Numbered from the stretch's first letter, positions 1-9,762 are shown. The stretch is DNA of 38,270 nucleotides from Nitrospinaceae bacterium (GCA_021604505.1 BQJC01000007.1:1-38270), one strand, 5' to 3'. The notes: generated from the letters alone by a model not told the origin. Numbers and translations: made by a program.

Positions 1-45
1 ATTTTTTGCTTTGCTTATTCTTCCCTTTTTTAATATCTTTTTCAT
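1..45 (-). CDS. N-terminal fragment of an unidentified basic protein, cut by the window edge
   Basis: On the minus strand an ATG (complement of 43-45) is preceded by a good Shine-Dalgarno, GGAGG at 53-57, with a 7-base spacer. The 15 visible codons read MKKILKKGRISKAKN, a lysine/arginine-rich start. Too little is present to name a family. The start is supported by the ribosome-binding site rather than by homology. Confidence 0.45.
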   Translation of the reverse strand, partial: MKKILKKGRISKAKN

Positions 46-131
46 GATATGGCCTCCTTACGTTTGATTGTGGTTTCACGCAAAACCATTAATACGCAGG
101 TGAGGTCTGTTGCAATTTCAACTAACTTTAG

Positions 132-683
132 GACAGTTCCATAAGACAAATTTCGACTACTGATCCCATTTTCTTTTTTGGAATAAATGCAATAGTAATT
201 CTTTCGATTGGACGTGCAATTACGTGGGCATTGGATACATGGAAGCGAGTGGAAGAGATTAGAAATGTTCGTGCAGAAACGGCTAATTTAAAGGAATTTT
301 CCGAAAAGGAAATTAAATCAATTTTCGATAAAAAAATTGAAGAAACTATTGATAAAGCAATAAAGGAAAAGACCAAAAGCCTTCTGGAACAAAATAAAGA
401 TGAATCTTTACGAAAAAATGAGCAGGATATTGATATTTCATGGGCTCTAAAGTCTATTCTGGCACGAATTGAAAGAGGAATGACAGTGGAGATTCGTTTT
501 CTTCCACCTGCACAAGAGGAATCCGCTGAAGAAGGTCAAACAACTGAACCGCAGGAAGAGCCTCAAGAATTTGTAAAATTGCGCGAGATTGTTCCTAATC
601 TGGTTTTTCCATCACCCGATCCTAATCCAGTTTTACAGTTACCTAACCCCAAAAAAGAAGATGAGTCTAAAGGGAAAAAATGA
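132..683 (+). CDS. Hypothetical membrane-anchored, charged protein; initiation codon unresolved
   Basis: This open frame encodes a convincing protein architecture that I do not recognise. A hydrophobic stretch at about 168-230 (FFFGINAIVILSIGRAITWA) is followed by a long charged helical region rich in Lys and Glu. A conserved-looking segment, ALKSILARIERGMTVEIRFL, comes next, then an acidic and proline-rich tail ending in Lys. The layout suggests one N-terminal membrane helix with a cytoplasmic coiled-coil-like domain. The oddity is the 5' end. The frame opens after TAG at 129-131, and no ATG or GTG occurs before the hydrophobic segment; the first NTG codon is TTG at 231, after it. Candidate starts are ATA at 141 (AGGA 7 bases upstream) or ATT at 150. 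Alternatively a frameshift joins it to a GTG-started frame at 100-144. Codon use is AT-richer than the next gene. No function is assigned. Confidence 0.55.
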   Translation, partial: DSSIRQISTTDPIFFFGINAIVILSIGRAITWALDTWKRVEEIRNVRAETANLKEFSEKEIKSIFDKKIEETIDKAIKEKTKSLLEQNKDESLRKNEQDIDISWALKSILARIERGMTVEIRFLPPAQEESAEEGQTTEPQEEPQEFVKLREIVPNLVFPSPDPNPVLQLPNPKKEDESKGKK

Positions 684-781
684 CCAAATAAAACCTTTTT
701 CCTCCAACTATTCTTCCTTTTTAAGCCTATTGCTTCTTCCCACCAAGATCGGAGTGTTTGAAAATCTCGCCCACAAAAATA

Positions 782-1333
782 TTACTTCTTCTCGGGAGGT
801 TTGGACGCGGCGCCGATGCTGATGAGCCCGGCTTCGGCGCAGGCCTCGTCGAGATGGCCGCCTGGAGCACCGCCGACGCCGATTCCTCCCAGAACCTCAC
901 CTGCCAGTTTAATCGGCAGACCGCCGCCGAGGAGCAGAATGTCCTCGTTCATGTGCTGTAACCCCTGAACGGCGGGCATTTTCGCAATCAACGCCCCCAG
1001 TTCCGCCGTGGGCCGCTTCAAGCTGTTGGAGGTATAGGCCTTCTTGCGACTGCTGTCCACCGTATGCGGTCCGGCTCCGTCCTGCCTCAACAGGGTCCGA
1101 ACGTTTCCCCCCCGGTCGACCACCGCCGCGCTCACCTGGTAGCCGTCGGCCAGGCATTTATCGACCGCCGCCTGCGCGGCTTTGGTCGCGAGCGACAGGG
1201 GAAGGACACTTTCACGCGGCAATTTCTCCGCCGCGGCACTCGAAGCCAAAAAAACGATACCGGCTATCAGGGACAGACTGAGTTTCAGAGAAGTTGAACG
1301 GGTGGTTACCTTGCTTTCGATCATTTCGATCAT
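782..1333 (-). CDS. Exported GlcG/HbpS-family (DUF336) protein
   Basis: The 183-residue product has a basic N-terminus, a hydrophobic core (SLIAGIVFLASSAAA) and a probable cleavage site near residue 35, so it is likely periplasmic. The mature part matches the GlcG/HbpS fold. It has an N-terminal helix region (ATKAAQAAVDKCLADGYQVS), a strand AAVVDRGGNVRTLLRQDGA, a helix around SSRKKAYTSNSLKRPTAELG, and the Gly-rich end GEVLGGIGVGGAPGGHLDEA typical of this family. Members bind haem or small cofactors; the substrate here is unknown. The start has a strong GGAGG five bases upstream of ATG, favouring MIEMIES over the internal Met. The gene is markedly more GC-rich than the AT-rich ORF beside it, hinting at different origin. 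It stands alone, with 105 bp to the next minus-strand gene. Confidence 0.85.
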   Translation of the reverse strand: MIEMIESKVTTRSTSLKLSLSLIAGIVFLASSAAAEKLPRESVLPLSLATKAAQAAVDKCLADGYQVSAAVVDRGGNVRTLLRQDGAGPHTVDSSRKKAYTSNSLKRPTAELGALIAKMPAVQGLQHMNEDILLLGGGLPIKLAGEVLGGIGVGGAPGGHLDEACAEAGLISIGAASKPPEKK

Positions 1334-1438
1334 AACTTCCTCCTCATACAGTGTTAGGTTTAATTTGGATTCAATTTAGCGTCGAAGTGTATTTTAGGTG
1401 TTCTTTCAAGAAAATCTTCTCTGGTTGAATCTGCCGCT

Positions 1439-2182
1439 TTACCGGGCTCCCGCAGATTCCAGAATCTTCACAATTTCTTTAAATCCTTTCTGACGTGCAT
1501 GCTGAATCGGAGAGACGCCATCGTTATCGACGATATTCACATTCGCGCCTGCATCCGCCAGCAACTGCACGATTTCCTGGTGTCTGGGGCCGCCGTCACC
1601 GAGAATAACGGCCTCGAGCAAGGCGGTCCACCCCAGATGGTTTATGTGGTCGATGTCCACTTTGGTTTCAAGCAGGGTTTTCACCACTTCCACGTGCCCG
1701 CGTTCACAGGCCGGGATCAAAGCCGTGCCTCCGAACCGGTTGTATAAGCTGAAATCGGGATTGGCTTGCAGGATCAGTTTTAAAATTTCCAGGGTTCCTT
1801 CGGCTCCGGCCAGCAACAGCGGACTGTCCAGTTTGTCGTCCTGGGCGTTGACATCGGCGCCCGCTTCGATCAATAGTCGCGCGACCTCAATATGGTTTCC
1901 CCAGACCGCCGCCAGAAGAGCCGTGCGTCCGCGTTCATCGCGCGTATCGACATTGACTCCCAGCTTCAGAAGTTGACGGACGCTGGCAACGTCATTCCCA
2001 GTTGCGGCCTGGACCAATTGTCGATCCGTACTCTTCGCCATCCCCGGAACGGCCAGGCCCAGTAGCGCGAGAACGCCCCCCACCATAAACAGTATTTGTC
2101 TGCATCGCGGTTTGATGTGGCCCAGCCAAATGATCCGGGAATAAACGCTTAAAAAGTTTTTCTTTCGGGTCACCCGATTCAT
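1439..2182 (-). CDS. Ankyrin-repeat protein with N-terminal membrane or signal segment
   Basis: The 247-residue product carries about five ankyrin repeats from residue 50 to the end. Canonical repeat pieces are visible: [62 protein letters not shown] and [20 protein letters not shown]. Ankyrin repeats mediate protein-protein contacts. Residues 30-48 ([20 protein letters not shown]) form a signal peptide or anchor, so the repeats probably face the periplasm. Its ATG overlaps the stop of the upstream DUF255 gene as ATGA, indicating translational coupling. The internal Met33, nearer the hydrophobic core, is an alternative start; the 32 residues before it are basic and could be a long n-region. 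The partner protein cannot be read from sequence; the coupled thioredoxin-fold gene is the obvious candidate. Confidence 0.9.
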   Translation of the reverse strand: MNRVTRKKNFLSVYSRIIWLGHIKPRCRQILFMVGGVLALLGLAVPGMAKSTDRQLVQAATGNDVASVRQLLKLGVNVDTRDERGRTALLAAVWGNHIEVARLLIEAGADVNAQDDKLDSPLLLAGAEGTLEILKLILQANPDFSLYNRFGGTALIPACERGHVEVVKTLLETKVDIDHINHLGWTALLEAVILGDGGPRHQEIVQLLADAGANVNIVDNDGVSPIQHARQKGFKEIVKILESAGAR

Positions 2183-4368
2183 TGCTTTTTCCCACCCAAC
2201 CCGGAGTGCTTGAAGATCTGGCCCATGGCGTTAAAAAATTTATCCTGTTCCTTGGCTTGCATCTCACGGACGTGTTTTTCCTCATCAAAAATGTTGAGGC
2301 GGATTTCCTGGGGCCGCTCCAGAAGATTCATCAACGCCTGGCCCGAATGGACAGGCGGGTGACAGGTCTGCTTTTGACACAGATACACCGTGGCCTTGCC
2401 TTCAATAGCAGTCCTTCCCTCAGCGAGCGGCAGTTGCTTTTGAGTTTGTTCATTCTCGTTCCAAAGCAAAACTTTATGAGGCCGAAAATCTTCCTGCACC
2501 GTTTTTCGCATTTCTCGAAACGCCGGGTCGTCTTTCGGTCCGGCATAAACCACTTCCGTGGGTGACGCTGAATAAAAATCCAACGCGGAAAGCAACCCAG
2601 TGTGGGCGGCGGGACTTTTTTCCATGCGCGGTTCAAACGCCTTCAGCATCGCTTCCACTTTTTCCCGGTATTCCTTTTTTCCTGTGAGATGCGAGAGTTG
2701 CACGAACGAATACGCGGCAATGGCATTGGCCGAGGGAATAGCTTCATCCGCCGCATTTTTGAGACGCGCGACCAATGGTTCCTGCGAGTTTCCGGTCATA
2801 AAAAATCCGCCATCCGTTTCGTCCCAGAACTCTTCGACCATTTTGTCAGCCACCTGCCGGGCTTTCTCAATCCACTCAAATTCAAAGGACGCTTCATACA
2901 GCGCCAACAAGCCTTCCAGAAAATACGCGTAGTCGTCGAGACAACCTGCGATTTTGCTTTGCCCGTCCTTATAAATTCTTAACAGGCCCTGTTCGCTCCA
3001 TTGATGATCCCAGATAAACTTTGCCGAACGGCTGGCGGCTTCACAATATTTTTGCTCGCCAAACACGGACGCTCCCTTGCTGAGCGCCGTGATCATGAGA
3101 CCGTTCCAGGCGGTGATGATTTTTTCATCGGTATCAGGCGTCTCCCGTTTCTTCCTGGCCTCCCATAAAGTTTGCTTGCCCTTTTTCAAAATATGCTGGA
3201 CTTCAAAGATGGCCCTGCCCTCCCCTTCGGAAACTTTTTCCATCGACTCTTTGACGTGGAGCACATTCTTCTTCTCAAATTTTCCGGATGGCGTGATGCC
3301 GTACGCACGGGCGAATATTTTTGCGTGCTCAGGGCCGAGAAGATTGAGCACTTCTTTCAGTTCCCAGACATAATACTCGCCCTCGCCGCCCGCCGTATCC
3401 GCGTCCATACTGGCGAAAAAAGCGCCGTCCGGCGACGTCATTTCCCGTAGTATAAAATCCAGCGTTTCCATAGCGGTGTCTTTATAAATCTCCTGCTTGG
3501 TGGCCTGAAACATTTCAATGAACACCTTGACCACCAGGCCGTTGTCGTAAAGCATCTTCTCGAAATGCGGAACGATCCATTCGCGGTCGGTGGAATAGCG
3601 GTGAAACCCGCCCGCCAGATGGTCGTAGATGCCGCCTTCCGCCATGGCGGTCAGACTTTTATCCAGCATCTCCAACGCCTCCTGGGAGCCCGTTCTCTGC
3701 CACTGTCGAAGGAGAAGGGTGTATATCATCGGCTCAGGGAATTTCATGCCGTTACCGAATCCGCCATTTTCGGCATCGAACCGGCCTGCCAGCATCGCCT
3801 CCACTTCATCGATCAAACCCAGACGTGGAAGGTCTCCGCCGATTTTCCCGGAAGGGCTTGAACTCAGCCTGCCCATGATCTTTTCGACGCGCGACTGAAT
3901 CTCATCTTTTTTCCCGGTATAGCGTTCATGCACCTGCTGTAATATTTCGGAAAATCCAGGTCGATTGTATTTTTTAGAAGGCGGAAAATAAGTCCCCGCA
4001 TAAAAAGGTTCCTGATCGGGCGTCAGGAAAATACTGAGCGGCCATCCACCGTGCCCCGTCAATTCGACAAGAGCTTTCATGTAGACCGCATCGACGTCCG
4101 GGCGTTCCTCGCGGTCGACTTTGATATTGACGAACCACTGGTTCATGAGCTCGGCCGTGGCTTCATCTTCAAACGATTCGTGCGCCATCACGTGACACCA
4201 GTGGCAGGCGGAGTAACCGATGCTGAGAAAGATGGGCTTGTTTTCCCGCCTGGCTTTTTCCAGCGCTTCTGGCCCCCAGGGGTACCAGTCCACGGGGTTG
4301 TGGGCGTGCTGTAAAAGATAGGGACTGGTTTCCTCAATCAACCGGTTTTCGTGCTTTGGCGATTCCAC
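2179..4368 (-). CDS. DUF255 thioredoxin-domain protein (YyaL / SPATA20 family)
   Basis: The 729-residue product is full length for the family. The N-terminal 170 residues are a DsbH-like thioredoxin domain. The entry signature [21 protein letters not shown] sits at residues 9-28. The active-site pair is in [16 protein letters not shown], Cys55 and Cys58. The rest resembles a six-hairpin glycosidase-like barrel, with [28 protein letters not shown] and [20 protein letters not shown]. No signal peptide is visible, so it is predicted cytoplasmic. Biochemical function in bacteria is not established; the CxxC suggests redox activity and the barrel suggests carbohydrate or N-acyl sugar handling. It is the first gene of a coupled pair with the ankyrin gene (ATGA overlap at 2179-2182). 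Confidence 0.93.
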   Translation of the reverse strand: MESPKHENRLIEETSPYLLQHAHNPVDWYPWGPEALEKARRENKPIFLSIGYSACHWCHVMAHESFEDEATAELMNQWFVNIKVDREERPDVDAVYMKALVELTGHGGWPLSIFLTPDQEPFYAGTYFPPSKKYNRPGFSEILQQVHERYTGKKDEIQSRVEKIMGRLSSSPSGKIGGDLPRLGLIDEVEAMLAGRFDAENGGFGNGMKFPEPMIYTLLLRQWQRTGSQEALEMLDKSLTAMAEGGIYDHLAGGFHRYSTDREWIVPHFEKMLYDNGLVVKVFIEMFQATKQEIYKDTAMETLDFILREMTSPDGAFFASMDADTAGGEGEYYVWELKEVLNLLGPEHAKIFARAYGITPSGKFEKKNVLHVKESMEKVSEGEGRAIFEVQHILKKGKQTLWEARKKRETPDTDEKIITAWNGLMITALSKGASVFGEQKYCEAASRSAKFIWDHQWSEQGLLRIYKDGQSKIAGCLDDYAYFLEGLLALYEASFEFEWIEKARQVADKMVEEFWDETDGGFFMTGNSQEPLVARLKNAADEAIPSANAIAAYSFVQLSHLTGKKEYREKVEAMLKAFEPRMEKSPAAHTGLLSALDFYSASPTEVVYAGPKDDPAFREMRKTVQEDFRPHKVLLWNENEQTQKQLPLAEGRTAIEGKATVYLCQKQTCHPPVHSGQALMNLLERPQEIRLNIFDEEKHVREMQAKEQDKFFNAMGQIFKHSGLGGKKQ

Positions 4369-4548
4369 AGAGTGACTCCCTCAGAAATAAATTACAGGTT
4401 TGCCGATCAGGTAATCTTGGATGTTTACAGGATACAGAATATGGGCTCAGGAATGAACCCTTAAGAGAAAGCGAAGAAAAAATAAAGGAGAATAGATAGG
4501 GATTTCTTAGAACCGATACGGGCGGCCGCCCTTGGAAGGAGGAAGAGT

Positions 4549-5589
4549 TTATTTCTTCAACAGTCCTTCCCGATATTGGTGGTAAAAATCGCGGACACTC
4601 TCATATTCGTCAATGGCGCTTTCCTCAAGCGCTTTTTTGTCATCGATGATAAATGACGTGTCATTGGTGGTTTCACCAACGGTGATTCCTGCGCTGACAA
4701 GAAATCCGGGAGAGAAGAATATCGACGGACTGAGAAAAGAATCGACCACCCGGCCGGATACATTGCGGGCGGTAGACGGCCCGAGGAACGGCAGAACGAT
4801 ATAGGGTCCTGTGGGGACATCATAACTACCCAGGGCCTGATCGAAATCTTCATCGACATTTTCAATGCCGTATTCCTGTCCGGCGACATCAAGCATGCCC
4901 CCTAATCCCGCAGTGGTATTGAGCAAGGTGCGCCCCAAAACCCTTCCAGATTTACCCCATTCCCCCTGAGCCACACTGCTGACCAGTTTGACAGGCGCCA
5001 GGGCATTATCAAACGCATTCCGGATCACAATGCGAAGATCTTCCGGAACAACAAATCTCCATCCCCGCGCGACCGGTTCCATAACATATTGATAAAGGTT
5101 TTCATTCACGTTGAACATGAACCGGTTGTAACCTTCAAAGGGATCTTTTAATTCGGGGATGTCATCGTCTTTCGGAGGGCCAAATGGATCTTCAAGCTCC
5201 TCGTAGAATCCTACGGAAGGGGATGATTCCAGAGCCGAAGCTGTTTGCCCGATCTCTAGAGATTGTTTCTCTTCCGCCAATTCCGACTCTTCAGATTTTA
5301 AATCGTCATCAAGGGGAGCTTTTTCCTTCTTGGTGATTTTTGGCTTTTCTTCTTTTTTTGTATCTCCCGGAGGAACTTTCTTCTCAAGCAGTATGGTGAT
5401 TTCAGAAGTTTGGGCTAAGAGGGTTCCGTCCACCTCATAAACAAACCTCGGCATGGATTTATCAACATGACCGGGTTCTGGGGAGTCGAGCAGGGAATTG
5501 GCGTCAGCTTTATATGGAACAACCAGCAAGAAAAGCATAAGGCCGAACGTTAAACCAGAAACCTTATTTCGCCACAACCGATTGAACAC
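4549..5589 (-). CDS. mlaA: MlaA/VacJ-family outer-membrane lipid-asymmetry protein, without lipobox cysteine
   Basis: MlaA removes mislocalised phospholipids from the outer leaflet of the outer membrane. The C-terminal 230 residues match the family: DPFEGYNRFMFNVNENLYQY, NTTAGLGGMLDVA, EDFDQALGSYDVPTGPYIVL and PFLGPSTARNVSGRVVDSF. I chose the GTG at complement 5587-5589. It has GGAGG five bases upstream and gives a textbook signal peptide (VFNRLWRNK, then a hydrophobic core ending PYKADA). A longer frame begins at 5661 but lacks a comparable site. Two things are unusual. The protein contains no cysteine at all, so it cannot be lipidated like classical MlaA. A charged linker of about 100 residues, rich in Lys, Glu and Asp, precedes the domain. 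No other mla genes are nearby. Confidence 0.9.
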   Translation of the reverse strand: MFNRLWRNKVSGLTFGLMLFLLVVPYKADANSLLDSPEPGHVDKSMPRFVYEVDGTLLAQTSEITILLEKKVPPGDTKKEEKPKITKKEKAPLDDDLKSEESELAEEKQSLEIGQTASALESSPSVGFYEELEDPFGPPKDDDIPELKDPFEGYNRFMFNVNENLYQYVMEPVARGWRFVVPEDLRIVIRNAFDNALAPVKLVSSVAQGEWGKSGRVLGRTLLNTTAGLGGMLDVAGQEYGIENVDEDFDQALGSYDVPTGPYIVLPFLGPSTARNVSGRVVDSFLSPSIFFSPGFLVSAGITVGETTNDTSFIIDDKKALEESAIDEYESVRDFYHQYREGLLKK

Positions 5590-5821
5590 TATTACCTCCA
5601 GAAGCAAATGAATTAGCGTTAAATAACTCGTTAGATTTGAGTAAGATACAACCTTTCCCACCCTGGGCTGTTAAGCGAAACCAACTATACCAAAAAATTT
5701 CTTAAAATGGAAAAATAATTGAAAACTCTTCACCTAGAATAAATGATCGTCAAAGAAACGTCCAGACTCTAATAGCTTGTCAACCAATTATTACAGTTAT
5801 GATCCGTGTTTTCAGCGATTT

Positions 5822-6568
5822 TCAGGGTCTGGGAAACTCCCTGGAAAGTTCGCTTATCACCTTTTCCGAAATGGAGATATTGGCTTTCTGGGTTCGATCC
5901 ACAGTTTCCCACGCTTTCTCGTAATCCTGAGAATGACGAAGAGCTTCTATCAATATTTCCAATGCCGTTGTACTGAACGGATTGATCTCCAGAGCCTGGT
6001 TGGCGCTTTCCACCGCTTCTTTGTACCTCGCCAATTGATCGAGAGAAGCCGCCTTATAAGCAAACGCATTGCTGTTTTCCGGGCTCAGTTCAATAACGGT
6101 TTCATATTTCCTAATGGCGTCCTCAAAGCGCCCATCCATCGCCAAAGTCAATCCCCAATACAGGAAAGCTTGCGAGTTGGTCGGGTCTAACTCGGTAGAC
6201 CTTACAAACTTTTCGATGGCTGCGCTTTTCAACCCGGCTTTCACCAGAGAGATACCCCACCAGGAATAGAGGCTGGCATGGTCGGGATTCTCTCCAGAAA
6301 GCTTCTGCGCCAATTCCGCGGCTTCCTCATGCTTGCCCATCGCATTGAGTTCTTTAATGGTTTTGAGCGGGTCCGCGGGTTCAGCGCTCTTTTCCTTTTT
6401 CAGTTTACTCAGTTCCGCCCTCTGACGCTCTCTTTCCAGAGCCAGCTTTTCCTGAGCTTCTTCGTGCTTTCTAGCCTCTTCCATCTTCGCTGAGTAGGCT
6501 AAAACCACAAAACCAAGCATGATGACGATATTACAAAAAACCCACAGAATTTTAACTTTGGCGGGCAT
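5822..6568 (-). CDS. Membrane-anchored TPR protein
   Basis: The 248-residue product starts with one membrane helix (ILWVFCNIVIMLGFVVLAY, about residues 7-25). A charged coiled-coil follows at about 27-62, rich in Glu, Lys and Arg. At least four tetratricopeptide repeats fill residues 70-225, with motifs such as ASLYSWWGISLVKAGLKSAA, QAFLYWGLTLAMDGRFEDAI and YKEAVESANQALEINPFSTT. TPRs are scaffolds for protein complexes; the partner is unknown. The ATG has AGAGG six bases upstream. It lies between the MlaA-family gene and the TPR-bearing fusion gene, on the same strand, but with gaps of over 140 bp, so a single operon is not demonstrated. Confidence 0.88.
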   Translation of the reverse strand: MPAKVKILWVFCNIVIMLGFVVLAYSAKMEEARKHEEAQEKLALERERQRAELSKLKKEKSAEPADPLKTIKELNAMGKHEEAAELAQKLSGENPDHASLYSWWGISLVKAGLKSAAIEKFVRSTELDPTNSQAFLYWGLTLAMDGRFEDAIRKYETVIELSPENSNAFAYKAASLDQLARYKEAVESANQALEINPFSTTALEILIEALRHSQDYEKAWETVDRTQKANISISEKVISELSREFPRP

Positions 6569-6714
6569 GAAAAACCTCTAAAATATAAATTAAACGGATA
6601 ATAAGTGCGCCCTGATCGATCAAAAAAACACCTGCCCTGAAACTAACAAAAATGGGCGTTACCGACATTCTGATGATACAAGATCGGCGAGTATAACGTT
6701 ATAAAATTTTCGGA

Positions 6715-9700
6715 TCAAAGTTTCTTTAAAATTTTCTGAGCCGTGAGAATCATTTTCTGATTCCCCTGTTTGGCGTCCGCCTGGGATAAAAACGTCCGCA
6801 AATGCTTTTTCGATTTTCTTAAATCGATGCCTTGATACTGAATGCCCAGGTAATAATGCGCCGGCAAAAAATCCGGGTTCAACTCCAGCGCTTTTTCCAT
6901 TTCCTTGAGGGCTCGTTGAGATTGTTTTTGCAGCGAATACGCCAATCCCAAATAAAGCCGGACTTCACTGTCCCCAGCATACCATTCGAGCACCTTCTCT
7001 AAAACCTCCGCGGCGGCTTCGGCTCTGCCTGTTGATATATAAAGCTTACTGAGAGCCACCGAGCCAAAAACATAATACGGATTGAGTGCTAAAGATTTTT
7101 GATAGGCCCTTTCCGCTTCATCATAACGGTTGAGAGCGTTGAACACATTCCCCCGGTTCAAATGAGTCATCACATTGTCGGGGTCCAATCGCAGGAGATC
7201 ATCATAATAACCGATGGCCTTCATGAAATTGCCCGAATTCACTTCTTTCCTTGCCAGATCCAGAAGTTGGTCGATTCTGGCGCGGCGCTTGATCTCAGCC
7301 ACCTGGCTTTCCGAGCGATCCACGGTGGACAACTCTTTAAGAGCCTCCCTTGTTTTTCCGTCATCGGAAGAACTGAATTTAATGAACGCCGGGACCACCT
7401 TTATATAGGGTGTCAATTGCCGTACCAGAACATCCCGTTCATCCCGGTAAATGTATTTGGGAGCATTGAACTCCAGAAGAGAGTTGTCATCCGTATGAAG
7501 GGGAGCGTCGCCGCTGAATTTAATGATCTGATCGCGGTCCATGATCATCAGACTGAATAAGTCCCTCACACTTTTAATGCCGATGCGTTTGAGGTCCCGC
7601 GCGACGGCGTCCCTGGCTAGTAATTTTTCAACCTCTTCATACGGCAGGCCGTAGCTCTCAGAGGAACCGATCAAAAGATAATCGTCCCCGACAATGGATT
7701 CCCACATGGTCACGTGGGGAAAAACTTCCGTAAAGGACCTGGTGATGGATTTAAAACTTTCGGGCGACATATTCGTATGCACCCAAATGCAGGCCACCCC
7801 GTTTGGGCTCAACCGGTCCTTGAGCAAATTAAAAAAATCAAGGGTGAACAACGCGCCCACACCGGAGATCCAGGGGTTGGAAGGCTCGGATATGATAACG
7901 TCGTATTTTTTGTCGCTCAAGGCCACATGATTGCGGCCATCTTCCAGAATCACCTTCAATCGTTCATCGTTCAGAGCCTGATGATTGAACGGGCCGAAAT
8001 AACGCGACCCTTCTATCACGGCGGAAGAAATCTCGACCAGATCGATCTCCTTCACGGGAAACTGTTCGACGGCTCCCAGAGTGATCCCGCTTCCCTGCCC
8101 GATCACCAGGGCCGTTTGCGGGTTCTCCTGGAAAATCATGGGCAAATACCCCGAGAGCAGCTGAGTCCGCATGTCCAGCGCCAGCGAGGCATCGGTTTTA
8201 CCATTGACGCGCAGAAAAATATTTCCCGATACGGCGAGTTCCGTGGTCACCGTGGTGTGGGTTCCTTCCATATAAAAGAGGATCTTGTTGGCCTTCAGTT
8301 CCGCTTCCTGCAAATCCTTGATCCGGTAGGGCATGAAAGACCCGCTCGAAATAACGGCTTTATCCCAGGCGTCGACGCTGCGGCCTCCCAGCACACAAAG
8401 GATCACCATGAGCGGCACGCCATACATCTTCAGTCGCGAACTCAAGCTGGAAGAAAACAGGAGCAGGACAGCCGCCAGCGCAACATTGATAAAAACCGCC
8501 GTCAAAACGGAGTTCTGGATGCCCAGCACCGGCACCATGAGAAACCCGCCAAGAAAGGAACCGACGATGGTTCCCACCGTGTTGGACGCATAAACCCGTC
8601 CAACATCGCGTCCCAGGTTGGAAAGCCCATGGGTTAAAAGTTTCACGACAACCGGAAACTGCCCTCCCATAAAAAAAGTGGGGACAAACAGCAATGAAAA
8701 AATAATCAAAAAATTCGACCACTGCACCACCGCGAAATCAACATCCCAGTTCTGGTACACCCACCGGTTCACAAAAGGAATTTCTCCGAAAAAAGGCAGA
8801 GCCAAAAGAGCCGAAGCCGCAATTCCTATTTGCAGAAAACCAAAAACTTTAAGCAGGTCTTTGAAGCGCGTCACCCAGCGTGCAAAGAAAACCGTTCCCA
8901 ACGCCAGACCGAGAATGAATATCGTCAGAATCAGGCTGAACGCATAAACCGATGATCCCAAAAGCAGAGATAAAATCCGGTTCCAGGTGATCTGATAAAC
9001 CAAAGCACAGAAACCGGAAACCCCAAACCCAAGCAGGATGAACCGTTCTTTAAAAGAAATTTTTTCCGACCTGATTTCTCCATCCGCAGATGACGGTTTT
9101 TGCGCACGGTTTAGACCGGGTCGGAAAATAAGAAAAATAATGCCGGCGATCCCGATATTGAAGGCCGCCGCAAGCTCAATAGTCGCACTGACTCCCCAGA
9201 GCCGCATAAAAATGAACGCGCTGGTGAAAGCTCCGAAGACAGCGCCAAAAGTATTGACCGCGTACAAGGTGCCAACATCCTGGCCGATCAAATCCGGTTC
9301 CCTGGACACAAATTTGCTGAGCACCGGAAGCGTGGCTCCCATAAAGGAAGTGGGTATGATAAGAATGGCCGCGCAGACTAAAAAACGGTAAAAACTGGAT
9401 ACCGAGTAGGAGGTTTCCGAACTGAGATAGATGGATTTGAACAAAGGAAACGCCCAATCGATGAGACTGGGAATGGCCAGACAGTATAATCCGATAGCCA
9501 CTTCGAGCAGGGCGTACAAAGCGAGGGGATTGAAACGGCGATCAATGATCCGCCCGCCCACAAAACTTCCAAGCGCCAGGCCCCCCATGAAGGTGGTGAG
9601 AACCGTGGCGATTGAATAATGCGTGTTGCCCATGACCAGGGTCAACAAACGCGTCCAGACCACCTCGTAGATCAATCCGGTGGCGCCGGAGACGAAAAAA

Positions 9701-9744
9701 AAGAGAAAAACCCAGATTCTTGAAATGGGATTTAAAGAAGACAA
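6715..9744 (-). CDS. Membrane transporter-like / spermidine-synthase-like / TPR fusion protein
   Basis: The 1009-residue product has three parts. Residues 1 to about 450 hold about 13 membrane helices in two similar halves, each beginning with a G-LIYEVVWTRLL-type motif (SGATGLIYEVVWTRLLTLVM; SGFCALVYQITWNRILSLLL). This is typical of the membrane domain fused to spermidine-synthase-like proteins. Residues about 470-760 are a SpeE-like methyltransferase fold, with the nucleotide-binding ALVIGQGSGITLGAVEQF, DLVEISSAVIEGSRYFG and VIISEPSNPWISGVGALFTL. Residues about 830-1009 are TPRs. Family members are often called polyamine aminopropyltransferases, but the substrate here is unproven. The start is TTG; its Shine-Dalgarno is weak, yet the first helix begins only about 10 residues later as in relatives. 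It follows the SUMF1-fold gene by 18 bp, so the two are probably cotranscribed. Confidence 0.88.
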   Translation of the reverse strand: MSSLNPISRIWVFLFFFVSGATGLIYEVVWTRLLTLVMGNTHYSIATVLTTFMGGLALGSFVGGRIIDRRFNPLALYALLEVAIGLYCLAIPSLIDWAFPLFKSIYLSSETSYSVSSFYRFLVCAAILIIPTSFMGATLPVLSKFVSREPDLIGQDVGTLYAVNTFGAVFGAFTSAFIFMRLWGVSATIELAAAFNIGIAGIIFLIFRPGLNRAQKPSSADGEIRSEKISFKERFILLGFGVSGFCALVYQITWNRILSLLLGSSVYAFSLILTIFILGLALGTVFFARWVTRFKDLLKVFGFLQIGIAASALLALPFFGEIPFVNRWVYQNWDVDFAVVQWSNFLIIFSLLFVPTFFMGGQFPVVVKLLTHGLSNLGRDVGRVYASNTVGTIVGSFLGGFLMVPVLGIQNSVLTAVFINVALAAVLLLFSSSLSSRLKMYGVPLMVILCVLGGRSVDAWDKAVISSGSFMPYRIKDLQEAELKANKILFYMEGTHTTVTTELAVSGNIFLRVNGKTDASLALDMRTQLLSGYLPMIFQENPQTALVIGQGSGITLGAVEQFPVKEIDLVEISSAVIEGSRYFGPFNHQALNDERLKVILEDGRNHVALSDKKYDVIISEPSNPWISGVGALFTLDFFNLLKDRLSPNGVACIWVHTNMSPESFKSITRSFTEVFPHVTMWESIVGDDYLLIGSSESYGLPYEEVEKLLARDAVARDLKRIGIKSVRDLFSLMIMDRDQIIKFSGDAPLHTDDNSLLEFNAPKYIYRDERDVLVRQLTPYIKVVPAFIKFSSSDDGKTREALKELSTVDRSESQVAEIKRRARIDQLLDLARKEVNSGNFMKAIGYYDDLLRLDPDNVMTHLNRGNVFNALNRYDEAERAYQKSLALNPYYVFGSVALSKLYISTGRAEAAAEVLEKVLEWYAGDSEVRLYLGLAYSLQKQSQRALKEMEKALELNPDFLPAHYYLGIQYQGIDLRKSKKHLRTFLSQADAKQGNQKMILTAQKILKKL

Positions 9745-9762
9745 CTTAAAAGGAAAAGCTGG

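Noticed and set aside
128-376. 82-residue minus-strand frame opposite the charged ORF
   Set aside because: Its product shows no motif, and the opposite strand has a better membrane-protein pattern.
4520-4531. GGGCGGCCGCCC palindrome as a terminator
   Set aside because: There is no loop and no T-run next to it.
7714-8637. 307-residue open frame on plus opposite the membrane fusion gene
   Set aside because: It lies wholly antisense to a gene with clear domains and its translation is rich in His, Gln and Arg without any motif.
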